64,000 nucleotides of DNA from Loktanella sp. Alg231-35 (GTDB taxonomy: Bacteria > Pseudomonadota > Alphaproteobacteria > Rhodobacterales > Rhodobacteraceae): contig NZ_FREV01000003.1 of the NCBI RefSeq assembly GCF_900143545.1, forward strand, positions 62,001-126,000. Reading direction: 5' to 3'. Both the position numbers and the translations under genes were made by a program. The notes under the pieces were generated by a model. The model had not been told where the DNA came from, did no database searches, and was given only the letters and a program-made list of their open reading frames with translations. Positions within the stretch are counted from its first letter, which is position 1, and the number at the start of each line of letters is the position of its first letter. Of the stretch, positions 29,208-37,536 are shown piece after piece.

Positions 29208-30200
29208 CTAGCGCATCCAGAAACCAGCCGATTTGATCTTGTTGCGCAAGGCGCGTTCGTGCCGGGGCAGGTTGGCACGATCAAACATCGCCCGCACCTT
29301 GTGACCGCGCCCCTGATAGACCATCCGTTTGAATGGCTCGTGCTGCTTGAGCAGCTTTTTGATTTTGTTGGGTGCGGTGACATCCTCCAGAATCGCGATT
29401 TGATCGTCGGTCCCTTGTGCGTAGAGCAAGGGCAGGACACGCCAATGGCAGGTCACGTCGCCGTCCAGACCATCGAGGCCGGGATCAGGCCGTCCGCCGC
29501 CCAGCCCATGAATGACTAGCGGCAGTGCCACCTGATCCAACCAAGGGTCAAGTGGCTGGATCACCAGCTCTGGCGGGGGATCGTCGCGGATTGATACGGC
29601 GTAGTCTGCAAAGCGTTTGCCAAAAGCGGCAGAATCATTGCCAAAGAACCAGCCGGCGTTGAAATACAGATAACGCTCCCAGTATTCATCGGGTTGCGAC
29701 AGGTCCAGCGAGCTTTCAAAATCCAGATCAAATCGGTCGTAAAGTGATTTCCAGATGGCGGTGTAGCCCGGCCAATACAGCTCTTCCACGGGCCACGTGG
29801 CCCCACGACGCATAGAGGCGGCAGGGCGATCAAAATCAAAGGGCAGGGCGGTGATGTCGCCCGTGATCAGCGTATCGGTGTCAAAGAAGATGAAAGGCGC
29901 GTCTGCGGGCAACACGGAAAGCCCCTCAATCTTATTGCCTTGCGGGTAGTCTTGGCCAAAATGCTGACTGTCAAAAGGGCGCACCTGCGCGCCGAGGTTG
30001 GCCAGTGCCTCTTTCATTGGCGCTGACATGCGCGGATCACCTTTCCACAGCGGACCGGGCTGTGGCTCTGCCACAAAAAGCGTGCCGTCGAAATCGGGGC
30101 TGTGTTTGCGCAGAGAGGCAGCAAACAGCAGCGCCTCATACTCCAGACGTCCGCCTTGCCCCACGATCATGATGTTAAAGGATGAAGCGGGTGTGGTCAT
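29208..30200 (-). CDS. Putative GT-A fold glycosyltransferase-like protein
   Basis: A 330-residue soluble protein. The N-terminal half has features of a nucleotide-sugar transferase of GT-A type: FNIMIVGQGGRLEYEALLFAASL followed by FIFFDTDTLI, where DTD would be the metal-binding DxD motif, then an aromatic-rich region (EELYWPGYTAIWKSLYD) and NAGWFFGN, similar to GT8-like proteins. The C-terminus is very basic. I chose the ATG at 30200 (MTTPASSFN); an in-frame ATG at 30242 adds an Arg-rich leader with no clear ribosome-binding site either way. Sugar donor and acceptor are unknown, and no surface-polysaccharide genes flank it. Confidence 0.55.
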   Translation of the reverse strand: MTTPASSFNIMIVGQGGRLEYEALLFAASLRKHSPDFDGTLFVAEPQPGPLWKGDPRMSAPMKEALANLGAQVRPFDSQHFGQDYPQGNKIEGLSVLPADAPFIFFDTDTLITGDITALPFDFDRPAASMRRGATWPVEELYWPGYTAIWKSLYDRFDLDFESSLDLSQPDEYWERYLYFNAGWFFGNDSAAFGKRFADYAVSIRDDPPPELVIQPLDPWLDQVALPLVIHGLGGGRPDPGLDGLDGDVTCHWRVLPLLYAQGTDDQIAILEDVTAPNKIKKLLKQHEPFKRMVYQGRGHKVRAMFDRANLPRHERALRNKIKSAGFWMR

Positions 30201-30244
30201 AGCCAATTTGTGAGGCCTGCGCGTCGTCCTGTCCAGCGGCAATG

Positions 30245-30805
30245 CTATTCAGCAACGAGCGCCAGAATGGATCGTTTCAGGATGGCAAGGCGGGATTGTA
30301 CGACGCTGCGGTCTGCTGCATCGAGCTTTGCATTGATGCCGCAGGAGTAAAGAAAATCAGCGGTCGCTGCGGCATCATCATAAGCGGCAGAGCCCGGCTT
30401 GGCATGCTCCTTGATCAGGTCTTCAAAGCGACCTTTCCAAAGCACTGCGAATTCTTCCATCTCATCTTTGGCGATGCAATGAATACCATCAATCAGGTCG
30501 CCCATCTCGGGCGAGGCGACCACCATATCGTACCAGCAAAGGGGGCCAAATTGAAAGAAAACCTCAATCTTTTCGGATAGTTCCGTCAGATCGCGCCATG
30601 CCGCATCGACATTGACATAGGTTTCTTCGGCAGACACACGCACAGCCGTACGCAGGATGGCTTCTTTGTTGGGATAGGCGTTGTATAGCGTCTGCCGCGC
30701 CACGCCCGCCTCACGGGCGATATCATTCATCGTCGTCTTGCTGATCCCGTAACGGGAAAAGACAGCATGGGCGGCAACAATCAACTTTTTATCGCGGTCA
30801 TTCAT
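30245..30805 (-). CDS. TetR-family transcriptional regulator
   Basis: A 186-residue repressor-type protein. The N-terminal helix-turn-helix domain (about 8-50) reads [43 protein letters not shown], cut here to its key parts [10 protein letters not shown] and [13 protein letters not shown]. The C-terminal ligand-binding region is not assignable. It is divergent from the IorA/IorB/cytochrome operon with only 93 bp between the start codons, and that gap contains two overlapping inverted repeats. Local control of the oxidoreductase operon is the natural reading. Confidence 0.9.
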   Translation of the reverse strand: MNDRDKKLIVAAHAVFSRYGISKTTMNDIAREAGVARQTLYNAYPNKEAILRTAVRVSAEETYVNVDAAWRDLTELSEKIEVFFQFGPLCWYDMVVASPEMGDLIDGIHCIAKDEMEEFAVLWKGRFEDLIKEHAKPGSAAYDDAAATADFLYSCGINAKLDAADRSVVQSRLAILKRSILALVAE

Positions 30806-30835
30806 TGCGTTCGTTTTGGTCCTATTGACTTTACA

Positions 30836-30869
30836 TGTCAAATTGGACAAATGTATGAAAAATGTCCAA
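30836..30869. promoter_or_regulatory. Candidate TetR operator in the ior promoter region
   Basis: Two nested symmetries: a near-palindrome TGTCAAATTGGACA (30836-30849) and a perfect inverted repeat TTGGACA (30843-30849) with TGTCCAA (30863-30869), arms 13 bases apart. They lie midway between the divergent TetR gene and iorA, where a TetR dimer or pair of dimers could repress both. Confidence 0.65.
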
Positions 30870-30898
30870 CCGTCAATATTGATCAACAGGAGTCCCCC

Positions 30899-31360
30899 AT
30901 GCAGATCACGGTGAACGGCCAAAGACGTGACGTCGATGTCGAAGATGACATGCCGCTTTTGTGGGTGTTGCGGGATGAGCTGGGGATTACTGGCGTCAAA
31001 TATGGCTGCGGCATCGCGCAATGCGGGGCCTGCACGGTGCAGATGGACGGGCTGGCCGTGCGCAGCTGTCAGGTGACAGCGGCCTCTGCGGACGGTGCCG
31101 ACATCACAACGATCGAAGGTCTAGGCACACCCGACGCCATGCATGTAATGCAAGAGGCTTGGGTGGAACATCAAGTGGCCCAATGCGGTTACTGCCAGTC
31201 CGGCCAGATCATGCAGGCGGTCACGCTGCTCGATACCAACCCGGACCCGACGGACGACGATATTGATGCTGTGATGAGCGGGAACCTATGCCGCTGCGGC
31301 ACCTATCCCCGTATCCGCGCCGCGATCAAAACCGCCGCCGCCAAAATGCAGGAGGCGTGA
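30899..31360 (+). CDS. iorA: [2Fe-2S] subunit of a molybdenum hydroxylase (isoquinoline 1-oxidoreductase alpha type)
   Basis: Small electron-transfer subunit with two [2Fe-2S] clusters. The plant-type cluster motif is [12 protein letters not shown] near residues 40-51 and the second is [10 protein letters not shown] with CRCGTYPRI near the C-terminus, as in xanthine-oxidase-family small subunits. The 153-residue length fits. AGGAG lies just before the ATG at 30899. Two genes follow without gaps: the molybdopterin subunit and a di-haem protein. IorA/IorB-type enzymes hydroxylate N-heterocycles or oxidise aldehydes; the substrate here is unknown. Confidence 0.92.
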   Translation: MQITVNGQRRDVDVEDDMPLLWVLRDELGITGVKYGCGIAQCGACTVQMDGLAVRSCQVTAASADGADITTIEGLGTPDAMHVMQEAWVEHQVAQCGYCQSGQIMQAVTLLDTNPDPTDDDIDAVMSGNLCRCGTYPRIRAAIKTAAAKMQEA

Positions 31361-31362
31361 TC

Positions 31363-33603
31363 ATGGGACGCGTTCGCACCATCGCCCGTCGCACATTTCT
31401 GTTTGGTTCCGTCGCTATCGCGGGCGGGGTCGCCTTTGGCACTTATCTGGTAAAGCGTGATATTCCCAACCCGCTCAAAGACGATTTGGCGGCGGGCGAG
31501 GCTACCTTTAACCCATGGGTCAAGATCGACAGCGAGACGATCACACTGATCACCCCGCATAGTGACAAAGGGCAGGGCGTTGTGTCCGCACAAGCGGCCC
31601 TCATCGCTGAGGAGCTGGATCTTGATTTCGGCCAGTTCGCGGTCAGCTTTGGCGCGCCAAGCCCGGCCTACTGGAACACCGCCATGGCAGCCGAAGGTGC
31701 CCCCTTCAAATCCACCGACCAGAGCTTTGTGGCCGAAACCACCCGCTCGATGATGGGCGGGTTGTTGAAAGTGATCGGTTTGCAAGGAACCGGCGGGTCA
31801 ACCTCAATGGCCGACAGCTTTGACAAGCTGCGCTATGCCGGGGCCGTTGCGCGTGAGACGTTGAAACTGGCGGCATCGCAGCAATCTGGCGTGCCCGTGG
31901 CGGAGCTCAAGACCAAATCGGGGGCAGTAATCTTACCCGATGGCACCGAAATTCCCTATACGACCTTGGCCACCGCCGCAGCGGCCCTCGATCCGGTCGA
32001 AGATGTCACCCTGCGCGACCCAAGCGCATGGCGGCTCATTGGTAAACCAATGGCGCGGTTGGACATTGTCGGCAAATCAACCGGCACTTTGGATTATGGT
32101 ATCGACTTGTCTGTTGATGGCATGGTTCACGCCGCTGTCCGCATGGACCCTTGCCGCAGCGGTGAGATTGTCAGCTACGATGACGCAGCCGCGCGCGAGA
32201 TGCGCGGCGTCTCAGACGTGTTTGAGATCACCAGCGGTCTTGCGGTCATTGCCAACAACACTTGGCGGGCCATTCAGGCGGCTAACGCGATAGACGTGAC
32301 ATGGGGCACACCGCCTTATCCGCCCGGCATGGATGGGCACTGGGAGGCGCTTGCGGCATCCTTCAACTCTGATCAACTGGACCGACAATGGCGCGACGAC
32401 GGTGATGTCGACAATGCCTTGGCAAGTGGCACAGTGGTCGAGGCCGAGTATCGCTCGCCTTACGTGGCCCACGCCCCGCTTGAGCCGCTGAACGCCATTG
32501 TGCTGGTTACGGATGATAGGGTTGAGATTTGGACCGGCCATCAGATGCCGCGCCAGCTTTTGACCGTCATTTCCGGTGTTACCGGCCATGATGAGGCGCA
32601 AATCACCTTTCATAACCAGTTTATCGGCGGCAGCTTTGGTCACCGGCTGGAGTTCGAATACGTCAAGCAGGCCGCTGAAATCGCGAACCAAATGCGCGCC
32701 ACCCCGGTCAAGTTGACCTATTCACGCGAAGAGGATTTTGCGCAGGACTTCCCGCGACACATCGCGATGGGGCGGACCAAGGGCACAGTGTCAAACGGTC
32801 AGGTCGAAACGATTGATGTAGCCATCGCGGCACCGTCGGTGATTTCGTCACAGATGGGCCGCGCGGGCATCCCGGTGCCGGGGCCAGACACGCAAATCGC
32901 AGCGGGCGCGTGGAACAACCCCTATGCCATCCCCAACTACCGCATGACGGCCTATCGCGCACCGGAACTGGCCCCCACATCATCATGGCGCGCGGTTGGC
33001 GCGCCAGCCGCTGGTTTCATCTTTGACAGCTTTCTAGATGAATTGATCCACGCCGCAGGCGCCGATCCGATGGCAGAGCGCCTGCGCCTGATTGATCATG
33101 ACGTATCACGCAAAGTGCTTGAGGCCGTGGCCGAAATGTCATCTTGGGGCGGCACGTTGGCCCCAAACCAGGGGCGCGGAGTGGCTTTCGTGGAAAGTTT
33201 CGGTGTGCCAACGGCAGAGGTCGTTCAGGTGACCGCAACCGATGCAGGCATCAAGCTTGATAAGGTTTGGGTGGCCTGCGATGTCGGCACGGTCATTGAT
33301 CCTGTGAACTTTGAAAACCTCGTGCAAGGTGGCGTCATCTTTGGTCTTGGCCATGCGATCAACTCTGAGATCACCTATGCCGACGGCATGGCAGAGCAGA
33401 CAGATTACCACGCCCACGAAGCCATGCGCATGTATCAATGCCCAGAGATCATCGTGAAAGGGTTGGAAAACAACAGCCATGTGCGCGGGATCGGTGAACC
33501 GCCAGTGCCACCGGCGGCTCCGGCCTTGGCCAATGCGATTTTTGCGGCAACAGGTCAGCGCCTGCGCGAGATGCCATTCAACAAGTTCATCGATTTTGTA
33601 TGA
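31363..33603 (+). CDS. iorB: Molybdopterin-binding catalytic subunit (isoquinoline 1-oxidoreductase beta type)
   Basis: A 746-residue xanthine-dehydrogenase-family large subunit of the periplasmic IorB/aldehyde-oxidoreductase branch. The N-terminus has a twin-arginine signal (ARRTFLFGSVAIAGG), so the enzyme is exported folded. Typical blocks include HSDKGQGVVSAQAALIAEELD, the molybdopterin cytosine dinucleotide-binding region GGSFGHRLEFEY and GIGEPPVPPAAPALANAIFAATG with the catalytic Glu. There is no FAD subunit in the operon, which matches this branch. The ATG at 31363 follows AGGAGG; the stop overlaps the cytochrome gene start (ATGA). Confidence 0.93.
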   Translation: MGRVRTIARRTFLFGSVAIAGGVAFGTYLVKRDIPNPLKDDLAAGEATFNPWVKIDSETITLITPHSDKGQGVVSAQAALIAEELDLDFGQFAVSFGAPSPAYWNTAMAAEGAPFKSTDQSFVAETTRSMMGGLLKVIGLQGTGGSTSMADSFDKLRYAGAVARETLKLAASQQSGVPVAELKTKSGAVILPDGTEIPYTTLATAAAALDPVEDVTLRDPSAWRLIGKPMARLDIVGKSTGTLDYGIDLSVDGMVHAAVRMDPCRSGEIVSYDDAAAREMRGVSDVFEITSGLAVIANNTWRAIQAANAIDVTWGTPPYPPGMDGHWEALAASFNSDQLDRQWRDDGDVDNALASGTVVEAEYRSPYVAHAPLEPLNAIVLVTDDRVEIWTGHQMPRQLLTVISGVTGHDEAQITFHNQFIGGSFGHRLEFEYVKQAAEIANQMRATPVKLTYSREEDFAQDFPRHIAMGRTKGTVSNGQVETIDVAIAAPSVISSQMGRAGIPVPGPDTQIAAGAWNNPYAIPNYRMTAYRAPELAPTSSWRAVGAPAAGFIFDSFLDELIHAAGADPMAERLRLIDHDVSRKVLEAVAEMSSWGGTLAPNQGRGVAFVESFGVPTAEVVQVTATDAGIKLDKVWVACDVGTVIDPVNFENLVQGGVIFGLGHAINSEITYADGMAEQTDYHAHEAMRMYQCPEIIVKGLENNSHVRGIGEPPVPPAAPALANAIFAATGQRLREMPFNKFIDFV

Positions 33604-34232
33604 GGCCAATGATGTTTATGCGCCAATTTGCAATCGGGCTGCTTGCGGCCTTCACAATCGCCTCTGCCGCTTCGGCTGCCGAAACTGAAGTGTCGATCAT
33701 TCCACCTGCGGAAGGCTCGGTGTCCATCGAAGACGGGCTTGATGCGTTTTCGCGGGTCTATGAGGTCGCCTCGCATCCGCGGTGTTCGAACTGCCATGTC
33801 GGCGCGGACAACCGCCCGATGTGGTCAGGGCCATCCTACGGACGCACCCGCGCCCATGGGATGAACATCAACGCAGGTGATAGCCGGATCGGGGCCGAGA
33901 CCATCCAATGCAGCACCTGCCACGCCTACCGTGAAGGGCTTAACGATATGCCACATGCCGCGCCGCAGGTGGCGATGAACTGGCAGTTGGCCCCGGTTGA
34001 AGCTGAATGGTTTGGCAAAACATCGGATGAGATTTGCAATCAATTGCGTGATCCTGACCGCAACGGCGGACGCACGATGCTAGAATTGGCAGAGCACCTC
34101 AACCACGACCTGATCTTGCATTGGGCCTGGAACCCCGGTGGCGGGCGCGAGGCTGCGCCTTATAGCTTGCAAGAACACATCGATGACCTGCTCATTTGGG
34201 GCGTTTCCGGATTTCCCTGCGCCAGCGATTAA
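33600..34232 (+). CDS. Periplasmic di-haem cytochrome-like partner of IorAB
   Basis: A 210-residue exported protein with a signal peptide (QFAIGLLAAFTIASAASAA) and two c-type haem-attachment motifs, CSNCH and CSTCH, about 50 residues apart. Several Met and His residues between and after them could be distal ligands. It is translationally coupled to iorB by an ATGA overlap; in-frame ATGs at 33609, 33612 and 33618 are alternatives. It probably accepts electrons from the IorA clusters and passes them to the respiratory chain. I do not recognise a named family beyond cytochrome c-like. Confidence 0.75.
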   Translation: MRPMMFMRQFAIGLLAAFTIASAASAAETEVSIIPPAEGSVSIEDGLDAFSRVYEVASHPRCSNCHVGADNRPMWSGPSYGRTRAHGMNINAGDSRIGAETIQCSTCHAYREGLNDMPHAAPQVAMNWQLAPVEAEWFGKTSDEICNQLRDPDRNGGRTMLELAEHLNHDLILHWAWNPGGGREAAPYSLQEHIDDLLIWGVSGFPCASD

Positions 34233-34252
34233 AGATCGCGGCGGCGTGGCCT

Positions 34253-35443
34253 TTATTGCGCGGCTCCGTCCCGTTTCATCGCCGCGATGTCGTCAGGTCC
34301 GTATCCCAATTCAGACAGCACGGCGTCCGTTGCAGCCCCAAGAGGCGGGGGCGGGGCGTCAACCTGCGGCCGCGTCCCATCAACCATAAAACCAGTGCGC
34401 AGCACGTCGATGGCCCTGTCGACACCCGGCACGTCGTCATAACGGGCAAGCAGATCACGGCCCGCGACTTGCGGATGGGCAAGGATCTCTGACACCTGCA
34501 TCACGGCACCTGATGGCACCCCAACCGCGTTCAACGCCTGCGCCCAGTCTCGCGCGTTACCGGTTGTTAGCACCGTCTCTAGTTCGGCCTTGAGCCTTAG
34601 ACGGTTGCGCTTGCGGTCCTCTCGCGTGGTATAGGCGGGATCATTCAGCAGATCGGCCCGACCCAGATGCTTGGCCAGCACGATCCACTGTTCGTCCTTG
34701 TTTGCGGCAATGTTCAGCAATCCATCGGCACATTGAAACGCGCCCGACGGCGCAGAGGTCGGATTTTCATTGCCGTGCGCGGCAGGTGCGGCCCCTGCAA
34801 TCAGATGATTGGACACAACCCAACCCATCGTGGCCAATACTGATTCCAGCATCGAAACATCAATGAATTGCCCCCGCTTAGGTGCATTGAGCGCTGCACA
34901 AATGGCCATTGCTGCCGTCAGCCCACCGACCGTGTCCGCCAGTGGATAGCCGGCGCGCAGCGGCCCGCTATCGTCATTGCCTGTGATGGACATGACACCT
35001 GACGCACCTTGGATGATCTGATCATAGGCCGGGCGGTCCACCCATGGTCCGGTCTGACCGTAGCCGGAAATCGCGCAGTAGATCAGCTGTGGGCGGATTT
35101 TGCGCAGGATCTCATAATCCAGGCCCAGACGGGCCATCACACCGGGGCGGAAGTTCTCAACCAGTACATCAGCCGTGGCCACCAGCTTGAGGAAAGCAGC
35201 CACCCCGTCTGGGTGTTTGAGGTTCAATGCGATAGAGCGTTTACCAGCATTTTGTGCCAGAAAACTCACGCCCATGCCTTGTGCTGAAAGGGCCGGGTCT
35301 GCACCAAGATTGCGTGCCAGATCACCCCGGCCCACGGCCTCGATCTTGATCACCTCTGCCCCAAGATGGACCAATTGGTGACAGGCAAAGGGCCCCGCCA
35401 GTACATTGGTCAGATCAAGGACGCGGACACCGGCGAGGGGCAT
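34253..35443 (-). CDS. Class III CoA-transferase (CaiB/BaiF family)
   Basis: Transfers CoA between carboxylic acids through an aspartyl-CoA thioester. The 396-residue protein shows RVLDLTNVLAGPFACHQLVHLGAEVIKIE at the N-terminus, NAGKRSIALNLKHP, the LVENFRPGVM segment and the catalytic-Asp region RPAYDQIIQGASG. It begins two bases after the tctA stop codon, so it is the last gene of the tct transporter operon. This suggests that the imported acid is activated to its CoA ester by this enzyme. The acid is not identified. Confidence 0.92.
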   Translation of the reverse strand: MPLAGVRVLDLTNVLAGPFACHQLVHLGAEVIKIEAVGRGDLARNLGADPALSAQGMGVSFLAQNAGKRSIALNLKHPDGVAAFLKLVATADVLVENFRPGVMARLGLDYEILRKIRPQLIYCAISGYGQTGPWVDRPAYDQIIQGASGVMSITGNDDSGPLRAGYPLADTVGGLTAAMAICAALNAPKRGQFIDVSMLESVLATMGWVVSNHLIAGAAPAAHGNENPTSAPSGAFQCADGLLNIAANKDEQWIVLAKHLGRADLLNDPAYTTREDRKRNRLRLKAELETVLTTGNARDWAQALNAVGVPSGAVMQVSEILAHPQVAGRDLLARYDDVPGVDRAIDVLRTGFMVDGTRPQVDAPPPPLGAATDAVLSELGYGPDDIAAMKRDGAAQ

Positions 35444-35445
35444 GA

Positions 35446-36963
35446 TCAGTCCCCGTCAGCCACACCTTCAGCGCGTTTGCGGGCGCGTCGTGCGCGGTAG
35501 CTGGGCAACAGCACCAGCAACGCCGCCAGCACAAGCAAGCCCAGCGTCATCGGACGTTCGAGGATAAAGTCAAGCCCACGATAAAGCTGCATCGAACGGG
35601 CAAAGTTATCTTCCAGCATGGTGCCAAGAATGAACCCAATCAGCAGTGGCGCAAGCGGGTAATCGGCAAAGCGGAAAATCGTCGCCATCACGCCCAAGCC
35701 AACCAGCAACAACAGCTCGGTCGCGTTGTTTTGCCCGATGTAAGCCCCCATCAGCGTGAAAAACAGGATGAAGGGGATCAGATAGTTGCGCGGAATCGAC
35801 AGAATTTTTGCGATGTAAGGGATCAGCGGCAGGTTCAGGACCAAAAGCACCAGATTGCCGATGAACATCGAGATGATGACGGCCCAGAAAATCTCTGGCG
35901 TGTCGATCATCAGGCGCGGACCGGGGGTGACGTTAAGCGCGATCAGCGCGCCCAATAGAATGGCCGTTGTGCCGGAACCGGGAATACCCAGCGTTAGCAA
36001 CGGCACAAATGATCCGGTACAGGCGGCGTTATTGGCTGTCTCTGGTGCGGCCAGACCTTTGACAGAGCCTTTGCCGAACTCTTCTTGTTCTTCACCCTTG
36101 GCGATGTTGCGTTCCACAGCATAGCCAAGGAATGACGCAATCGTCGCCCCCGCACCGGGAAGCACTCCGATAAAAAAGCCCTGCACGGATTGACGCCCGA
36201 TTACCGGGATCATCGCTTTGCCCTCTTCGCGCGAGAACCGCAGGTTCGTGATCTTGCCGCTACCTTCACCGCTGGCACCGCGTGCTGGGTTCAGCACAAG
36301 AAACATCGCCTCGGGCAAGGCGAACATCGCCATAGCCAGCGTGATAAAGCTGATACCTGATTGCAGGTCCAGCATGCCCATCGTGAAACGGGGCATGTTG
36401 AACAAAGCCCCTTCGCCCACGGTGGCAAGGATCAGACCAAGGATTGTCATCATCAGCGCTTTGGCGACCTGACCCGTACCCGCAAATGCGGCAATGGCCG
36501 ACAGGCCGACGACCATCAGGGCAAAGTATTCAGCCGAATGGAACAGAAGGGCGACAGAGGACAGGGCAGGGGCAAAGATCATCAACAGGATCGCACCAAT
36601 TGTGCCGCCCGCGAAACTGGCGACGGCAGCGATGGTCAGCGCCTTGCCTGCTTGGCCCTTGCGCGCCATCGGATAGCCGTCAAAGCTGGTTGCAACGGTC
36701 CCGGCGACGCCGGGCGCGTTCAGCAGGATCGACGAGGTCGAGCCGCCGAAGATCGCACCGTAATAGACACCAGCCAGCAGGATCAGCGCCGCGGCTGGAT
36801 CACCAAGTGTGATCGCCACAGGGATCATGATGGCGATGATCGACATTGGCCCTAAACCGGGCAGCATGCCGATAAACGTGCCGATCAGGCACCCGGCCAC
36901 AACCATCAGGATGTTCTGAACAGAGAATGCGGCCTCTAGACCGATAAAAATACCTTCAAGCAT
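35446..36963 (-). CDS. tctA: TctA, large permease of a tripartite tricarboxylate transporter
   Basis: A 505-residue inner-membrane protein with about 11-12 helices. Conserved TctA blocks are GTFIGMLPGLGPMSIIAIMIP near residue 28, the second GVLPGAGATIASFLGYAVE repeat near residue 267, and GAIFGGSTSSILLNAPG. It pairs with TctB (three bases upstream) and the TctC binding protein for proton- or sodium-driven uptake of a carboxylate. Substrates of this family vary widely (citrate, aromatic acids, others). Confidence 0.95.
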   Translation of the reverse strand: MLEGIFIGLEAAFSVQNILMVVAGCLIGTFIGMLPGLGPMSIIAIMIPVAITLGDPAAALILLAGVYYGAIFGGSTSSILLNAPGVAGTVATSFDGYPMARKGQAGKALTIAAVASFAGGTIGAILLMIFAPALSSVALLFHSAEYFALMVVGLSAIAAFAGTGQVAKALMMTILGLILATVGEGALFNMPRFTMGMLDLQSGISFITLAMAMFALPEAMFLVLNPARGASGEGSGKITNLRFSREEGKAMIPVIGRQSVQGFFIGVLPGAGATIASFLGYAVERNIAKGEEQEEFGKGSVKGLAAPETANNAACTGSFVPLLTLGIPGSGTTAILLGALIALNVTPGPRLMIDTPEIFWAVIISMFIGNLVLLVLNLPLIPYIAKILSIPRNYLIPFILFFTLMGAYIGQNNATELLLLVGLGVMATIFRFADYPLAPLLIGFILGTMLEDNFARSMQLYRGLDFILERPMTLGLLVLAALLVLLPSYRARRARKRAEGVADGD

Positions 36964-36966
36964 GGC

Positions 36967-37464
36967 CTACATCCCCATGAAAAACGGAAAAGGACGCAGA
37001 AAGATGCCAAGCACCTCTTGCACCAGATACCACACGAAACCGGTGGCGACAGCAGCAACAGGGATCATGACGTGGAACTTGCGTTCGCCCAAGATCGCGC
37101 TGCCTGCGACCAGAAACGTCGTGGTCGAGATCAGAAACCCCGCCGGACGCAGCATCAGCGCATAAAGCACCATCAGGCCCAGCAGCATCAGCGCTTGGCC
37201 GATCTTATAGTCACCCAAACGGCGGTAATTGATTTCGGTCGCACTTGGCGCGTCGTCTTGGTCTTCGGCCTTCTCGACGCCAAGCAAGACGATCATACCC
37301 ACGATAACACCCAGAACAGCCAGCACCTTGGGAAAGGTCGACGGCCACACCGGGTTGCGTTGCATGAAGGGGGGCAGAAGCTGATCCATCGTAAAGAATG
37401 CGGCATAGCCATAGATGCAGCAAAATGTGACAAAGATCAGCGCGATCCAGCGATCCAGCGCCAT
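36967..37464 (-). CDS. tctB: TctB, small permease of a tripartite tricarboxylate transporter
   Basis: A 165-residue membrane protein with four predicted helices, poorly conserved in sequence as is usual for TctB. The start MALDRWIALIFVTFCC follows GGGAGG by a good distance at 37464; a longer frame to 37533 runs through the hairpin and is not used. It lies between tctC and tctA. An acidic cytoplasmic loop (GVEKAEDQDDAPSATE) separates the two helix pairs. Confidence 0.88.
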   Translation of the reverse strand: MALDRWIALIFVTFCCIYGYAAFFTMDQLLPPFMQRNPVWPSTFPKVLAVLGVIVGMIVLLGVEKAEDQDDAPSATEINYRRLGDYKIGQALMLLGLMVLYALMLRPAGFLISTTTFLVAGSAILGERKFHVMIPVAAVATGFVWYLVQEVLGIFLRPFPFFMGM

Positions 37465-37496
37465 GAACTTCCCTCCCCGAAAATTCTTGTATGTTT

Positions 37497-37524
37497 GACC
37501 GCCCCGCGATGCTGCGGGGCGGTC
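37497..37524 (-). terminator. Intercistronic hairpin between tctC and tctB
   Basis: Perfect stem GACCGCCCCGC-gatgct-GCGGGGCGGTC just after the tctC stop codon and 33 bases before tctB, with no strong T-run. Like the hairpin in the TRAP operon, it probably reduces read-through or protects the binding-protein mRNA. Confidence 0.7.
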
Positions 37525-37536
37525 GGTGGGCACCTC

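Noticed and set aside
28198..29211. Long plus-strand frame (337 codons) opposite metY
   Set aside because: It is exactly antisense to a well-conserved enzyme, has no recognisable motifs and arises from codon bias.
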